The notes: generated by a model from the sequence alone, not told the origin. A DNA stretch of 64,000 nt from Clitopilus passeckerianus (GCA_944990035.1 CALYLX010000063.1:42016-106015), one strand, 5' to 3'; shown: positions 1-12,368, numbered from the stretch's first letter. Numbers and translations are program-made.

Positions 1-2844
1 ACGACGGAAGCACACCTGACTGCGACTGTATCCTGTACGATGAGATCAGTCCCGTACTTTTGACGACAGATCGACCAAAAAGGCAACAGCTTGCGCTCAC
101 TGTACCCGACGACGATCAACCTTATGGAAACGGCAAAATGAATATTTCAGATGATTTCTGGCTATTTTTCACGCGTCGTATATCCGCCTCGCCGCACGCC
201 CCGCTATTGGCTCCAGTGGGTAAACCAGGTCCTGGAAATCCTCTGACATCCTGGCACCTAAATCAGCACCCTCAATGTCACCGACGGTCCCTATGACGCA
301 CTCGCCTCTCTGTCAATGACGTTTCCCAAAACTTCATGGACGACGGTTTCTGACGGAAAACATACGAGAAAGTGGTGGTACCACAAGTAGATAGTACCCT
401 CGATGTCATTTCGGTCTATGTAGAGCTGTCGAAGAGCTCTAGTCTGTTGACTTTGTATCATCATGACGCTCCGCTCGCCACTTTCATACTCTCAGGCTGC
501 GCCGCTGGTCCATCGGTGTCTCGACCTGTGTCCTTAGTCTATGGGTAATCATGCACCTCTCAACAAGGGTTGGAACAAAACCACATGCAGACAAGTTGAG
601 CGAGGTACGGGTGCTGAAACTGAGATCGCTACCGGCCTTGCTGGCTAGTAACTGTGAGGCACGCTCCGCCGACTCGCTGTCTCCAGACTTTATTCTAAAC
701 TCAACCCTTGCAAATCTTGTCCACCAATTGAGTTATCTTCAGCTTCTACTCAATCGCTCAGTCTGGAACACTACGCTCTAGAACCCCCATACAGTCTACC
801 CATGACCTGAAGGGGGTTAACGAGGAGAGCCTTGATTGACCACCGAATTTAGCCTATGATTTCTACTTAGAGCCAAGTCGACGATTTCTGATCATGTCAA
901 TACCCAGATAGCTACTAGGGAAATAAACATCCGGCGGATACACATCATGCGCAACTCATAGAAGATGATCACTCCCATACGTCCGAGAGCTCCAAAAAAT
1001 CAACTCTAATCTCCTAGGGAGGGGGGCAGGCTCATGGCACAATCAGGTATCAAGGAAATATCAACGGGACCGCGAGGGATGCCTAGGAACGGAGCGGACG
1101 CACCACGCGGTCCATATCAGTGCATAATCCCACTCCCTCGCGCACTGACCCACCCAAAGTATTTGTCCAGGCTCTTGACACTGCTGCGAACTCTATATCG
1201 GGTTATCAACTAGCAACATAAGCAACGTCCACACGCCACTCGCTTATGCTGAACAACCCACTCAAAGTGTTAGATAACGAACGTTTGTTTCGAGCATGAT
1301 TTGCGCTGATTGGTCCGCATATAGCTCGGCGTGCGTCCGGTACATGTTACTACGGTACTACGCCGAATAAAAATCATGCATTTACGCTTGGACATATGAA
1401 CGTTGTATCATATGTCTCTGTCAGAGGATTGGTTATTTCATTTTTAATTTCACGACAATTATGTTCCAACCGTGTTGTTCCCAGCTGGCGCCAGGTTTGC
1501 GTTATCAACAGGAATATCATTATCAACGGCCGGTGCTGAAACAGCTCCAAGTTCCAAGTTCCTAGTTCCCGCCGAATGCTGGTATTAAGGTCCGATGAAG
1601 ACTCGACTACCTAATGAAAAAAAGTATGAACCGCAAGATCAGTTAACTCTTGCATGAATCTTCGAATTACCATTGGTTACCCGTCAAATGCACCTTAAGG
1701 CTGTTAAGCTGTCGAGTCATTGCGGCGAGCTCGAGGCAGGCAAGGCGGGTCGGTCGTCCGAACCCTCTCGTTGATTCGCCAAATATGGTACTGTTGGGTG
1801 AACAAACCCTTGGCCCTTCCCGTGCATCGCTTCGACTGCAGTACAGTTATGATTTATGGATGTATGTATTAGGATGCGGCTGTCTGGCAGGCTTCATGCA
1901 GTCAGACAAAGGATAATCTTTTGACCACCCGACTCGGTGCATATAGACAACCCCATGGACGCTTGTGGACCACAGAGGGTGCGCGTGAGGGATGGACGCG
2001 TCCGACGCCGCATTCCTTCCTGAAAAATGCTGTCCCCAACGTATTTTCTGTCCTTTGAGTGACCCACTGTGTCATTGCATCGCAATTGATAACGGGGCGC
2101 ATTTGACCGACAAAGCAGCCCACCGCGGCTGGTGGTCGCCGGCGCCATGTCAAAAAAGGAAGACACATGCTCAAATCCATTTCCATCATCTCGTATCAAG
2201 TTCCCTTCATTTTCGAGGGAGTAAATGAAGGGTGATTGACGGATATAGCAAAGTCACTCAATTTCTGCAAGTCCACTCGGAGCTTTCACTTTGCGTCGAA
2301 CAGTAGAAGGTTTGTTAATCATAATGGTATTTCATTGTAGTACGTTGGATAATAGTAGTGTATCATAATGTTCATCAAGTAAGATAGGTGATTGTACGTT
2401 GATGTCGTAAGGTATTCACATAACAAGAGAGTAATCGAAAATGCTTGACCAATAAAGTTACACAAGAGTGCGCCGAGTGAGAGGTATATGTACAGCACCA
2501 CAACAAAGCAAACCCAACCGATCAAGAAGCCATGAGAGAACGAAACCCGAAAGAAGAGATATAATGATACAATTGATATTGTCGGAGGGTGGTGGTAATT
2601 TTGATTCAGTGCCCAATGTTGAGAGGAATAACGATAGCAGCGGTGCGAGGTCGTGAAAGTCGTGAGGTCGTTAAATGCACAGGACACGATATCATCCATG
2701 TGGTGGGGTATGCCAATGATTATGTGTAGTATAGGGTATTGATGATGATTGCGACAGCCGAAGATGCAACGAGACCCATGCGAAGTGAAGTGCGATGATG
2801 GAAGCCCAGATGAAGAACGATGAGGAGGTGAGATTGTTGTTGCC
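1..2844. other. gene-poor stretch, no supported gene
   Basis: I see no reading frame here with a recognisable domain, a consistent splice pattern or a convincing start. The short open frames on both strands have unstructured, arginine/serine/cysteine-rich translations typical of chance frames. The rightmost few hundred bases must hold the 3' untranslated region of the minus-strand ECL1-type gene that ends at 2845. A long open frame in 2319-3395 (minus) overlaps that gene in another frame and is treated as a shadow. The stretch may be decayed repeat DNA, but I can name no family. Confidence 0.5.
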
Positions 2845-4329
2845 TTATGCGCGAACGGTGGTGACAGGAGCGAAGAGGAAAAGTCGTTTCCTCTTCTCGA
2901 TAATGTCGACCTCGACCTCAACCTCCACTTCGACCTCAGCTCCGTTGACCACTCGGATTTCCTTCCTCTTCTCGATAACCTTCTTGGGGGGTAACTCCAA
3001 GATGGGGTATGTCTTGACATTGTCATAAGACCAAGAGCGAGCTGGAAGTATGACGATAAGCTTCGAGTACATGATAAGAGGGATATATATATACTGACTT
3101 TCAACCTTGGGCCTCTTGTCGAAGAAGCTTGATCGCAAATCACCACACTCACCCTCCGATGAGGAGCATTGGGAAAGGGGGCTTCGAACAGTGCGGCGCG
3201 AAGGTGCAGATGCCATTGAAGCAAGAGAAGATGATGAAGCGCTAGATGGGATGCGCATCTTGACGTTGGGAACGAGAAGTTTGCCCTCAGCACCCTTAGC
3301 AAGAAGGGATCGCTCCCTCTTAGGAGGGGAAAGAGGTGGCATCGGTGAGGGAGAAGGTGATGTTGAGAGCGAGACGGTCGATGGGCTGCGGGCATATGAG
3401 TTAGAGAAGCGAGCTAGAAGCTCAGCATCAGTCTCAGAGGTAGCGACAACAGGCGCAGCGGCCGTTGGGCGAGCAAGAGATGGGCGAGCCCATGAACGGG
3501 AGAGGGTGGAAGGGATGCCGTTGGACGAGCGGGCGGTGAACGACGACGCAGGCGATTTTGTGGTGAGACCGTATGTCGACTCGCGCCATGCATTCGAGCC
3601 ATCGGTCCAACCCGGGATGGGCTTCCTAGGCTCAGCCACGAGTTGACCATACTCGTTTCTCTTGCGGGGGGCGGGTAAAAGTTCGGACCGCATACGGCGG
3701 GCAGCCATGATGACACCGCCATTGTAGTCGGTGTTGTAAGAGGGCTCCGAGTCGGACTCGCTATCGTCAATGGGAGCGGGAGGAGGAAGGGGCGCAAAGT
3801 TATAGTGAGCTGCCAGCTTAGCAAGAGAAGGTGACATAGGTGCGGATGTCGACTCCTGGGAAGTGGTAGAATCGATGGAAGACTGTGACTCAATAGATGA
3901 GCACTGAGAGTCGTGATCGGGGTAGGTGACAGGTGAAGAGGATTGTCGCTGACTATCCGGGTTGAAGTCGAGGGGGATTCGACCCCGATTGATGTCAGCC
4001 AATTGGCACTTGTCGGAGCAGTAGAGTGGTGTGGGGCCCTGGTCGATGCAGACCTTGAACTTCTGTTCGTCAGTCACCTGAGCAGCTGGCTGTTGTTGAG
4101 TTGTCGCTTTTGATTCGGTGCGTTTCAAAGAGCCGTTGGGCTTGACGCGTCCAGTACCGTGTACTAGACCACCCCTCCTGCCACCAAGCTTTGAGCGGCG
4201 AACGGTGGTGTTGGCGACGGCTGTTGGTGAAGGTGGTGGTGGTGGTGGTGGGTTAATAGGTTCGACCCAGCGTTTAGGAGCAATAGCTCTATCGCAGACA
4301 GGACACCAAGCAGTGTCGTCGTGATCCAT
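2845..4329 (-). CDS. ECL1-type zinc-binding life-span regulatory factor
   Basis: This resembles the fungal Ecl1/Ecl2/Ecl3 'life-span regulatory factor' family, small zinc proteins linked in yeasts to stationary-phase survival and stress signalling. The start is the ATG at 4327-4329. An upstream in-frame ATG at 4386 would add 19 unrelated residues. Near the N terminus is CPVCDRAI (Cys9, Cys12); CSDKC follows at residues 104-108 after a proline-rich linker (about eight prolines from a GGT repeat). Together they give a CxxC...CxxxC zinc site. The rest is Ser/Pro-rich and probably disordered. A 57-nt intron (3042-3098, GTCAGT...CAG) is a multiple of three, so the frame reads through. Removing it creates ETRSWSYDNVKTYPILELPP, which looks conserved. 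The spliced product is 475 aa, longer than the yeast members. The C terminus has a Val-Glu dipeptide run. Confidence 0.75.
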   Translation of the reverse strand: MDHDDTAWCPVCDRAIAPKRWVEPINPPPPPPPSPTAVANTTVRRSKLGGRRGGLVHGTGRVKPNGSLKRTESKATTQQQPAAQVTDEQKFKVCIDQGPTPLYCSDKCQLADINRGRIPLDFNPDSQRQSSSPVTYPDHDSQCSSIESQSSIDSTTSQESTSAPMSPSLAKLAAHYNFAPLPPPAPIDDSESDSEPSYNTDYNGGVIMAARRMRSELLPAPRKRNEYGQLVAEPRKPIPGWTDGSNAWRESTYGLTTKSPASSFTARSSNGIPSTLSRSWARPSLARPTAAAPVVATSETDAELLARFSNSYARSPSTVSLSTSPSPSPMPPLSPPKRERSLLAKGAEGKLLVPNVKMRIPSSASSSSLASMASAPSRRTVRSPLSQCSSSEGECGDLRSSFFDKRPKVESQYIYIPLIMYSKLIVILPARSWSYDNVKTYPILELPPKKVIEKRKEIRVVNGAEVEVEVEVEVDIIEKRKRLFLFAPVTTVRA

Positions 4330-4700
4330 GGTTAATGCGGGGGAATGGGATCCAAGGATGATTGTCTCTGTCTTTATAAAACACAAGGGACTAAACGAAC
4401 CTTAGATCTCAGATCTTATTGCCACTTCCCTATCCGCCCCGGTTCTCCGTTTAACCCATGGCTTCCGCGGTTGCCGTCTTTCCTCTTTTGCCCCTTACAC
4501 CCAGAGTTTCCCCTTTTGTATTTCTCCGTGTATTTTCCCCATTCACTAGACCAAACTCGGATATCCCCGTGAGTCCATGGTCCATCTCTTGTTCGGCTCA
4601 CTCCGCCTGGTCTGTCCTCGTCCCCTCCCTCCCACATTCCCTCACACCTATTGTTTACGTCGGCCGACTCACCTTGTCCCTCTTGTTGATTATTATTCTT
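4330..4700 (-). promoter_or_regulatory. CT-rich upstream region of the ECL1-type gene
   Basis: The bases directly upstream of the ATG at 4329 are strongly pyrimidine-rich on the plus strand (runs of TTTCCTCTTTTGCCCC type around 4480-4640), so purine-rich on the coding strand. No clear TATA box is visible. Strand-biased stretches like this are common in promoters and 5' leaders of fungal genes. The assignment rests on position only. Confidence 0.3.
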
Positions 4701-7700
4701 TCATTTACTACAGGTGCACTCACAATGAGGCCACAGTAGACTATGTACACTTCACTATTCGCAGGGATATTCCCGTCGTCGGAAATATTACAGCACATGG
4801 CAAAGCAGCCCTGATTCCAATGTGTATACACATCAACTTCACAGTTTTTCACCTCTCCGCCCCGCTTCCTCGTTGTTAGTCTAGCTCGGAAAAACTTCTC
4901 TTTTAGGCACACCCCTCCCTGCAGCCTCTTTGCTAAAGTGTAATCCCCGTCACCATGTTTAGTCCTCCCGAAGTATCTCTTACACGTACTCAATTTATTT
5001 ACCAATATTCCTCCGCGTTCCCTTAGAGTCCATGAGTTTAGCCTACAAGCATGCGTTTCATCGATGAATTTCCTTAGGGACGCTCTCTCGGATCCAGAAG
5101 CAACCATACTCTGCAGATCAACTATAGGCGTAGGCTATCGGTACCTCCTCGTGATATCAGTGGCTACCTGACCGCCTATTCACATGCACACCATCTGCCC
5201 TCTAATCGCAAAACGTGGGCTCTATACCGTGAATCAGGCAGATCCACGCACTTTTCTTGCTTTGTCGCTCCGTCACATGCTGAACCTCATGCCCGCCCTC
5301 CCCTCCCCTCCCGTGTCGGTTGACTGATTTCGACGATTTGATTAATCTACCCCAGAACTATCAGCTTATTCTAACTTTGGATGTTGCACTTGATTCCTTT
5401 CCCCAGCACGTTTCATTTTGGATTTGGCTTTACTGTTGCCGAGGCGCTTCGTTGGATTTAGCAAGACAGCAAGTTTCTCGGGCTTCGGGAGTCACGGCGT
5501 TGTGGCTTCTACTTCCTCCCCGTCAGGTACCTCCCTCAGGCAGCCAGTTTATACTCGCAAATATCGACCTTTTACAGTCACTTCTTTGGAGGCTCTATGT
5601 ATTCGATACCTCTAAATGCATTATTTATTGATCGCCGTCCGACGCCTCATTAGCTTCATCTCATTTGGGGGCGCAAATTATAACCCAAAACGAGTCACAA
5701 GCCAACGTTTATGTTCAATGAGATCTCATCGATGCCTGTGTCCCAAATTGTGCTTGAACGTTGTGGTCGATGACGACCTTCCATCGACAGCCTGTTGATT
5801 GTCCCTGCAATCCTCCCTTTGAGATCCTTGAACGGGGGAGATATGGGGTGGCGAGAATTTGCTTCCATGCTTGATCAATCCGTATGACGGACACGCACTG
5901 TCTGTACAACTGCAGGCATCCGTTCGGCCTGTCCAACCATGCAGACGTCCATTTCGTGCACCTAATACGCTCACCTCTCTACGCTTATCTCTGAATGCTG
6001 AAGGACTTTCTCCGGGCCATCATTTCAAGTATATTATGGAGTATGGATGGTATTTTCATGGATCATTGAAGCACGGAGCGCTCGTAGTCTCTCTCAGCTT
6101 ACCCCGCAATATCATCGGCGTAACTCTATTCGCTACACACCCCATCAGGATCAATACCAGCCACCGCAGACCACCTAATTGTCCATCATTCCCTAGATCC
6201 CCTCCTCCATACTATACTGAATCTCGCTTCAAAGGCGAGTCCCTACAGGTCCCTAAGCTTGATAGGCCTACTGACAGCGGTTTGGGGACAATTTGGGGTG
6301 GTTGTCACAGGTTCAGACGCAGCGGCATCCTCTTGAGCGAGTATGCCAGTAGATCCTGAAGGCCTGATGCCTGACCCTGCCTCAATCATATTCTTTTTCC
6401 AACATAGCCCTGCAAAAACACATCAGCCTCACCACGATTCTGCCTGTTTTTGCTCCCGCGAACTGGGGGGGCTGCTTGATTGCGTTAGGACGCGTCCTGG
6501 CCTGTCACGAGTCGGACTCTTCAGTGTAACTTTGTTTAAACCCTAAACCCTCCTATGTCTGAACGCTGGGTGCGCGGCGGCCGTGTCTTTCAGCCATCAG
6601 CAGACCTTTTTTCTTGGGTCTCAGAGTCAAAGAACCTTTGTATGTCATAGATACGGAGGCATTATCGAAGAGTACCTTTCACGACTGTCTAAGACTCCCC
6701 GGCTACTCCAGCCCTTCAGTCCTGGCAGAATGTACACATGCTACACTTTATGCACCTGCTACTCATTAACAGGCCAGTCCTTCTCCATACTAAGGAGCTT
6801 CGACCTATCTTTGACCAATGAGCCACCAGTTTGATCCTGCTTCCCTATCGCCGAGGTTCCTTGCTTCTGCCTCCGGCATGAAAGCAGGAAGAATCAGGCT
6901 CCGCGGCTGCCTGAGCACCCACTTCCTTCGTACCTTTTCCTTCCGCATGCTCGAGGAATTAACGGTGTCCGTATGCAAACATTCTTGGGAGCAGATCGCA
7001 CGATAGCCACAGGTTAATCGATAGGTGGAATTGACCCTCGGCCATGCAGTTCATTCGACAATGAGGTCTATCCTCCTAACTGATCCTACCGTAAGAGGAC
7101 TGGAATCATAGGAGCTCATTGCCTCCTTGCCGCGCAGCAGCCTCCACGATAACGGATTGAGCCGTGTGGCTCGTGGTCGTCCCATCTCCAGACACTACCC
7201 GGAAATATGGTACATCGATGTCAAGAATAGCTCACACACTTGACGAAATTCGGGATGCGATTTCACTCGGATGAAGCTTGATTTAGACACCGTGTGGTGT
7301 TGGCTACTAGTAGTGGGGAGCTATTTTGCTGCATATCGCTCCAGAATGTATTGTAATTGAATATGTCAGTGGCTCAATATGATTAATTCATTGGAACTTT
7401 TCCAATGCCTTGTCGATGCGGAAGCCAAAATAGCTCAGTCTCTTGGTCTCGTCGAGGTATGCTTCCCTTCACGGATTCAGGAACCTTACCACAAAAGTAA
7501 TCAATAGATTGTGGAGCAATTGTGACAATCGTTGCTTTTTCGGGTGACTATCGCCTTAATTCGGCATCGTAGAGAAAGTCTATTACCCCGGACTGTGCAC
7601 CTCTGGGTTATCGACATTCCGATGACTACGCTGGGTTAGGTGGGAAGAGCGCTCAGCATCGTAGCGAAGGTGTACAAAACGGCGATAAAGCATTAAATGT

Positions 7701-8655
7701 CACGGCCGGCGTTCCTTTGTCAAGATGGAATGCACCTAGGACCGGTCTAGGCAACACAATACGATTATTATGGTCTAAAACGGCTTAATGGCGCCTTCAT
7801 ACAACAGCATACCCCATGATAGCTGTATAGCCGACATTCGCTGGGCTGTTAAATGAAAAGTGGGCACGCACCTCACCTTCCATTCATCACCATGATGGGA
7901 CCAGCATGGTCCACAACGATGAGGTAGCTCTTCGGAAGACGGTCCAAGACGCGATCGAACTGGATTAACTTTGTGGGGCCACAGGTTGTGTTCCGTGATT
8001 GATGCCGGAGCGGATGTACGTCGGTGTGTGCATTCAGCCTCTTTGCCAGTGCGGGGAAACACAGCCTTCAAGCAGTAAGTAAGGACCGCTTATTCCGCTC
8101 CGGATGATAAAGTGTGGCGAGAGCGTTGTTAATGGATTGCGACCAAGCCGGCTGTCTGGACCTATCGCCTTGTGAGTCAGACATAGTCAGGAATCTCATC
8201 AGGTGGCGAACACCTGATGAACTTTGCAGCGAGGAACAGTGGATTTGCGGCTCTTGACTGGTGGGACGCGGTCAAGTCGCAAACAGAACGACCATAATAG
8301 CCCGTACTCGACTGGATGCCTATCTCAGTAGTGAAACGCATAGACTAAGACCCGTGAACACAGGGATATTGTGGCTGATCGATAGATGATCTACCTGTGA
8401 CAATGCATGCAGAAGCGTTGTAACCTGAGATGGTGCAGCTAGGGGAAGATAACAGATGTGTCACCACAGGCGGTGATATCAGCATCTTGATCTTGATGGC
8501 AAGACGGCTTTAACTGGCACCCATGAGACAACCTCGAACGTATCCGGATGATCAGAGGGGCATGAGAGTGTCCATTGAGCAGCCATATGTCCTCTGACAG
8601 TGCCGAGACTGTAGGAGAGGTAATTGAGAGGACGACTTGACGAACCCCTGGCCAG
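4701..8655. other. gene-poor stretch left of the transposon
   Basis: About 4 kb with no gene I can support. The open frames are short, overlap on opposite strands and share no motif. No tRNA-like B box or rRNA-like block was seen. A perfect 10-bp hairpin lies at 8196-8220 (listed separately). The stretch ends at the CAG target duplication of the CACTA element. Decayed repeat sequence is the likeliest content, but no family is recognisable. Confidence 0.45.
8196..8220. repeat. perfect 10-bp inverted repeat (hairpin)
   Basis: TCATCAGGTG (8196-8205), a five-base spacer GCGAA, then CACCTGATGA (8211-8220), an exact reverse complement. It lies 436 bp left of the CACTA element and is not associated with a gene. 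It is not followed by a T run, so a terminator reading is not supported. Confidence 0.7.
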
Positions 8656-8666
8656 CACTGTGGAAC
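8653..8666 (+). repeat. left target duplication and terminal inverted repeat
   Basis: CAG (8653-8655) is followed by CACTGTGGAAC (8656-8666). The 5' end CACTG matches the CACTA/CACTG termini of this superfamily. The match with the right end stops after 11 bp. Confidence 0.88.
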
Positions 8667-8684
8667 TGATGGCGCATTAAATCA

Positions 8685-8816
8685 ATCCGTTTACCGTATT
8701 AAATAGGAATTTCCTCAAATAAAGTATTGAATCTAGAACGGATGAATTATGGGACTTTTTTTGGCACAAAATTTCCCACACGTTGAAGGATGAAATAAAG
8801 GCTGAATGAAACGGAT
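8685..8816. repeat. left subterminal ACGGAT repeats
   Basis: ACGGAT occurs three times within 160 bp of the left end: 8685-8690 (as ATCCGT), 8738-8743 and 8811-8816. Two of these continue as ACGGATG. A related GGATGAA lies at 8788-8794. The spacing and position fit the subterminal binding sites of CACTA elements. Confidence 0.55.
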
Positions 8817-9039
8817 GTTTTCCAGCCTGAAGAAGGTTACTAGATATCTGGAAATTGGAGGAATCTATATTGGGTTTTTCATACCATTTGGTTTGGTGTA
8901 AAACCCTTCGAATACCGCATGATTTCGGCATATTGAATTCAGCATCAAAAACATGCATTTGTTCAGCCGTCACAATGATTATATTCCACCGGGAGTTCAT
9001 ACAACTAAATTCATCTCGTAGAGTGAGGAAAAACAGAAT

Positions 9040-12000
9040 TCAAGAAACATGTATCCGTGCAACACTATCCTCTCGATCAACAATTGCCCATTTGTTGTCA
9101 ACGCGAATCCTTCCAACGACACCACGTATATGATTGAGGTCAACAATATCCAAGGGCCCGGATTCATGTTCATAGTAGCTGATTCGGTGCGGAGGCGGCA
9201 GAGTCTCTGTAATTGTCACTTGTTGGATAGCGGCATACATAAGAGTTGCCTTTGAAATGTTCAACGACGGTGATGCAGGCATCTCCATCACAAAGAACTT
9301 CGCCTGACCGAAGAAAGCTTCCTTTTCATACTCCGGTTCTCGACGTCGCTGACGCGTGAATTTATCAACTTCAAGCTCGTACTGTAACAACATCATGAGG
9401 TTTTGGAAAGATCTGATGAATCTTAACCCTCACCCGTACAAAGGTCATATCACGACTATCAGGCCTGTCCGTGATCATGTCTCGAGCATGAATAGTATCA
9501 CCGTCGGCTTTCCGAGCACGGCCGTAGAGGCACACCGTGAAAGAAGTTGGGGGAAGTAGCTTGTTTATGCGTGTGTAACTTTTCTCGTATCGGGTTGTAA
9601 GGGTTGCGATAAGTTTTTGTCGTAGCCCTTGGGGAAGTGGTACATTGATTCGTATAGGATATAGGAGCGCCCAGTCTGGATCTTGATGAAATTTCTGATT
9701 GGCCACGGCTTGTGAGAAAATATAGGAAGTACTCACAGTTGGGAAGCGTGAACTCATGTTCACGAGAGGGAGGGGGTAGTAGAACGAGTTCATTGTGAAG
9801 ATTATACAGGGACTTGATTTGAGAGATATGCGCCCTAGCACCGACATACTTGTTGATGCTCTTGTACGGATATCTTCGGCTTTTGATGTGGGGCAGCAGT
9901 TCGTTACAGAACCGTTCCATAGGGAATGCCCAGTAAGCCCATACTGGACCGAGAGCGCGGATCGACGATGCAATATGTAATAGTGCATGCACTGTAAGCG
10001 GGCAGCACGATACGCGCATGGGCTCGTGTTGATAATAGAGACTGTACAAATTAATCAGGGCTTGACTTATGAATTAGAGCACAACTTACCTTTCGTAATC
10101 CTTGACCCATTTCACAAAACCGGCTTCTATCCGATCAACCTCGGCACTTGTAAGATCATACTTCAGGCAAAGATTGAGGAGGGAAACAAGTTCAACAAAG
10201 TTGTTGTAATACCGGGCATTGGTGAAGCGCCCTCGAAGCAACGTTGGAGCGAGATAGAACGTCCAGATTGAGTAGGCTTCACAGGTTACCTGTGCCTTGT
10301 CGTTCGACAGGTTAGGTACTCGACAGCCAAATGATGCTGGAATAGTCTTTCCGCTGCTGTACCCGCGGCCCCGATTGCTTCCCAGACAGTCTTGTCGATG
10401 ACATAAGGTTGTGCTTGGTGGTCCACGTCCTTAAACGAGGCAGTCCAGAGAAGGATCAAGTTGGGAAGGAGATTTGCCCAGATGAGGTGCATGAAGTCGT
10501 ATGGAAATGAGAGGGAAACGACAGTGATCTGAGGCTGCTCAGGAGAGAGTGCCTTTGATACCGTACTGGGTTTGCAATCGTTCTGATTCGGTGACGGTGT
10601 CAGCGTTCTCGATCTCCTGGCCTGTTCAAGGAATTGGTCATGAGTACGAATCGGCAACGCTTGTGGATCGTAGGAGGTGGCCTCATTAGAGGCGGAGAAG
10701 TTATTGCGATGTAACGGGATGTATAGGGTCCTGGAATCTGGACCTCTGATTCCCCGAATTGCGCACATACGACAAGGGACCAACGCGTTTTGACCCTTCA
10801 TTCGCATAACCAATGACATTGCCGGGATATCCCCAAACCCAAGAACAAGATATACACGAAGTTCAAAGGCTGCCTGGGTCAGAGCATCAAAAGCACCAAC
10901 GCCATAGAGCAAGTCGACAAGCTCCTCAACCAGGGGCCACAGGAATGAATCCATGTCTGCCGGCTTTTTGGGGCCCGGTATTACCCCAACAGCAATGATA
11001 TTCTTTCGAAGAAATCTTTCAGCGGGTGGAAGATTGTAGTTGAAGAGTATGATAGGCCAGGAAGTTTTTGTTCGCTGCCTGAATGGTCCAAAACCGTCTG
11101 TTGATAGACTGAGCGCGACATCACGAGGGTCGGAGAAATACGTGAAGGGGAGGGTTTCGTCTCCTATAGACACTTGTGTGTCCTTGAGTGAACGGTAGTG
11201 AGACCCATCGAAGATATCGCCAACGTTTCCGGGCCCGCTCTCATAGGTGGATCGATATTGCATGGCAGTGGCGGCGGCAGGATCAGCGGCCATGGCTTGA
11301 AGACGAGGTATGATGGGGTAGTATTCAAAATATGCTCGAGGACGGCCGTCCGAGCTAAACCGGTCACTCTTGCAGGTGGGACAGCTTTGTAAAGCCTGAT
11401 AGGGGCCGGTATAGCAGATACAGGATGACTGACAACAGTCATATCGAACGGGTCGAATGCCAGAGAGAAACTGTACACGCGATTCTGTCTCTTTTAACGT
11501 GCCAATTTCGACCTCGGGGAACGCGTAACGGAACTTTTCATACGTCCGATTGGTGAGACTCTCCTCGGTCTTGAGTATATATGCACGAAGAAGTGACATG
11601 TCGTATTCTTCAAGGACGTCATTCCCTACAGATCCGTCTCAGCTACTGGAGCAAATTCAGCGGATTAAGGACGTACGAATTGAAGCGAAATCTCTTGCGA
11701 AATTCTCTGAGATGAGATTAGCGGCCCGTAAACCTTCGTAGAAGGTCTCGTCATCGCTATCATCGTCATCCATATCACACAACTCTTCGTTATTGCCGGA
11801 ACCTTCCTCTAAAGGTTCTGTTTCCTCGATGGGATTGCTGATCTCGTGAAAATTCTTTGCCTGAGATGCAGAACCCCAGCGCTGCTGTGCAATTACTGCC
11901 AATCTGGTTGAGCGTCGAGTGCAAGGAGTGGTTGATTCAGGTGGGGTATCGTCAAACATAAGTGGTATTGCAGCAGGACTAGGGTCGGCATCATCTGGGG

Positions 12001-12368
12001 CAGGGAATTGCTCGGGTAGGTCGCCTATGTCGTGTTCGGGGCCAGGGTCCATTGACATGTTTGTGTCCGCATCATCGACTTGGAGGGGAGCAGGCATCTG
12101 TTGGTTTATAGAATGAGTGACAAAACTACATGGAAGACTCAGAACACACCTCGGCAGGAGGGATCTCAGTCAAAATGTTCCCGCCTTCTGTCGTGAACGC
12201 TGAGGTCTTCAAGTGGGCATTGCGAAATACTGCCTTGACTCGAGACTTTGCTGATTTCACGACGTGATTGGCCATATTTGTCTTGAGATGCCGATACTCA
12301 GTTGAACGAGAAACATTCCGGCCGCAACCACAGATGCAAGACCTCTTCGGCGGGGGCTCTCTAGGCAT
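9040..12368 (-). pseudogene. CACTA Tnp2-type transposase (Transposase_21), frameshifted
   Basis: Six exons can be read: 12368-12150, 12097-11677, 11625-10090, 10041-9737, 9681-9440 and 9381-9040 (introns 48-58 nt), about 1,020 aa if intact, normal for Tnp2. The N terminus has a CICGCGRNVS zinc-ligand cluster, then an acidic linker. The core has CCQSSCICYTG, LSTDGFGPF (probable first catalytic Asp), GPKKPADMDSFLWPLVEEL, FGDIPAMS (probable second Asp), CRMCAIRG and DFMHLIWANL. The C terminus has LGPVWAYWAFPMERFC and a final GRIRVDNKWAIVD block. Near 10352 the frame shifts by one lost base: WEAIGAAGTAAER is in one frame, IPASFGCRVPNLSNDKAQ in another, with no room for an intron. Between about 10500 and 10625 a second region changes frame three times with no net shift. 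The acidic residue I expect in the WEN motif reads Ala. This copy is probably inactive; assembly errors in short runs are an alternative. Confidence 0.88.

Noticed and set aside
2905..2945. CRISPR- or microsatellite-type array
   Set aside because: It is a short hexamer-like repeat inside a coding exon, with no spacers; CRISPR is not expected in a fungal nuclear genome.
2319..3395. 358-codon open frame on the minus strand
   Set aside because: It overlaps the ECL1-type gene in another frame; its His/Ser/Tyr-rich translation has no motif and shows frame-shadow composition.
3107..3646. 179-codon plus-strand open frame
   Set aside because: It is the antisense shadow of the ECL1-type exon; Arg/Glu/Ala-rich with no domain.
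6536..6552. CCCTAAACCCT telomere-like sequence
   Set aside because: Only about two units, so chance is sufficient.
10340..10360. Programmed ribosomal frameshift in the transposase
   Set aside because: No slippery heptamer in the correct frame and no downstream structure noticed; a simple indel or assembly error explains it better.
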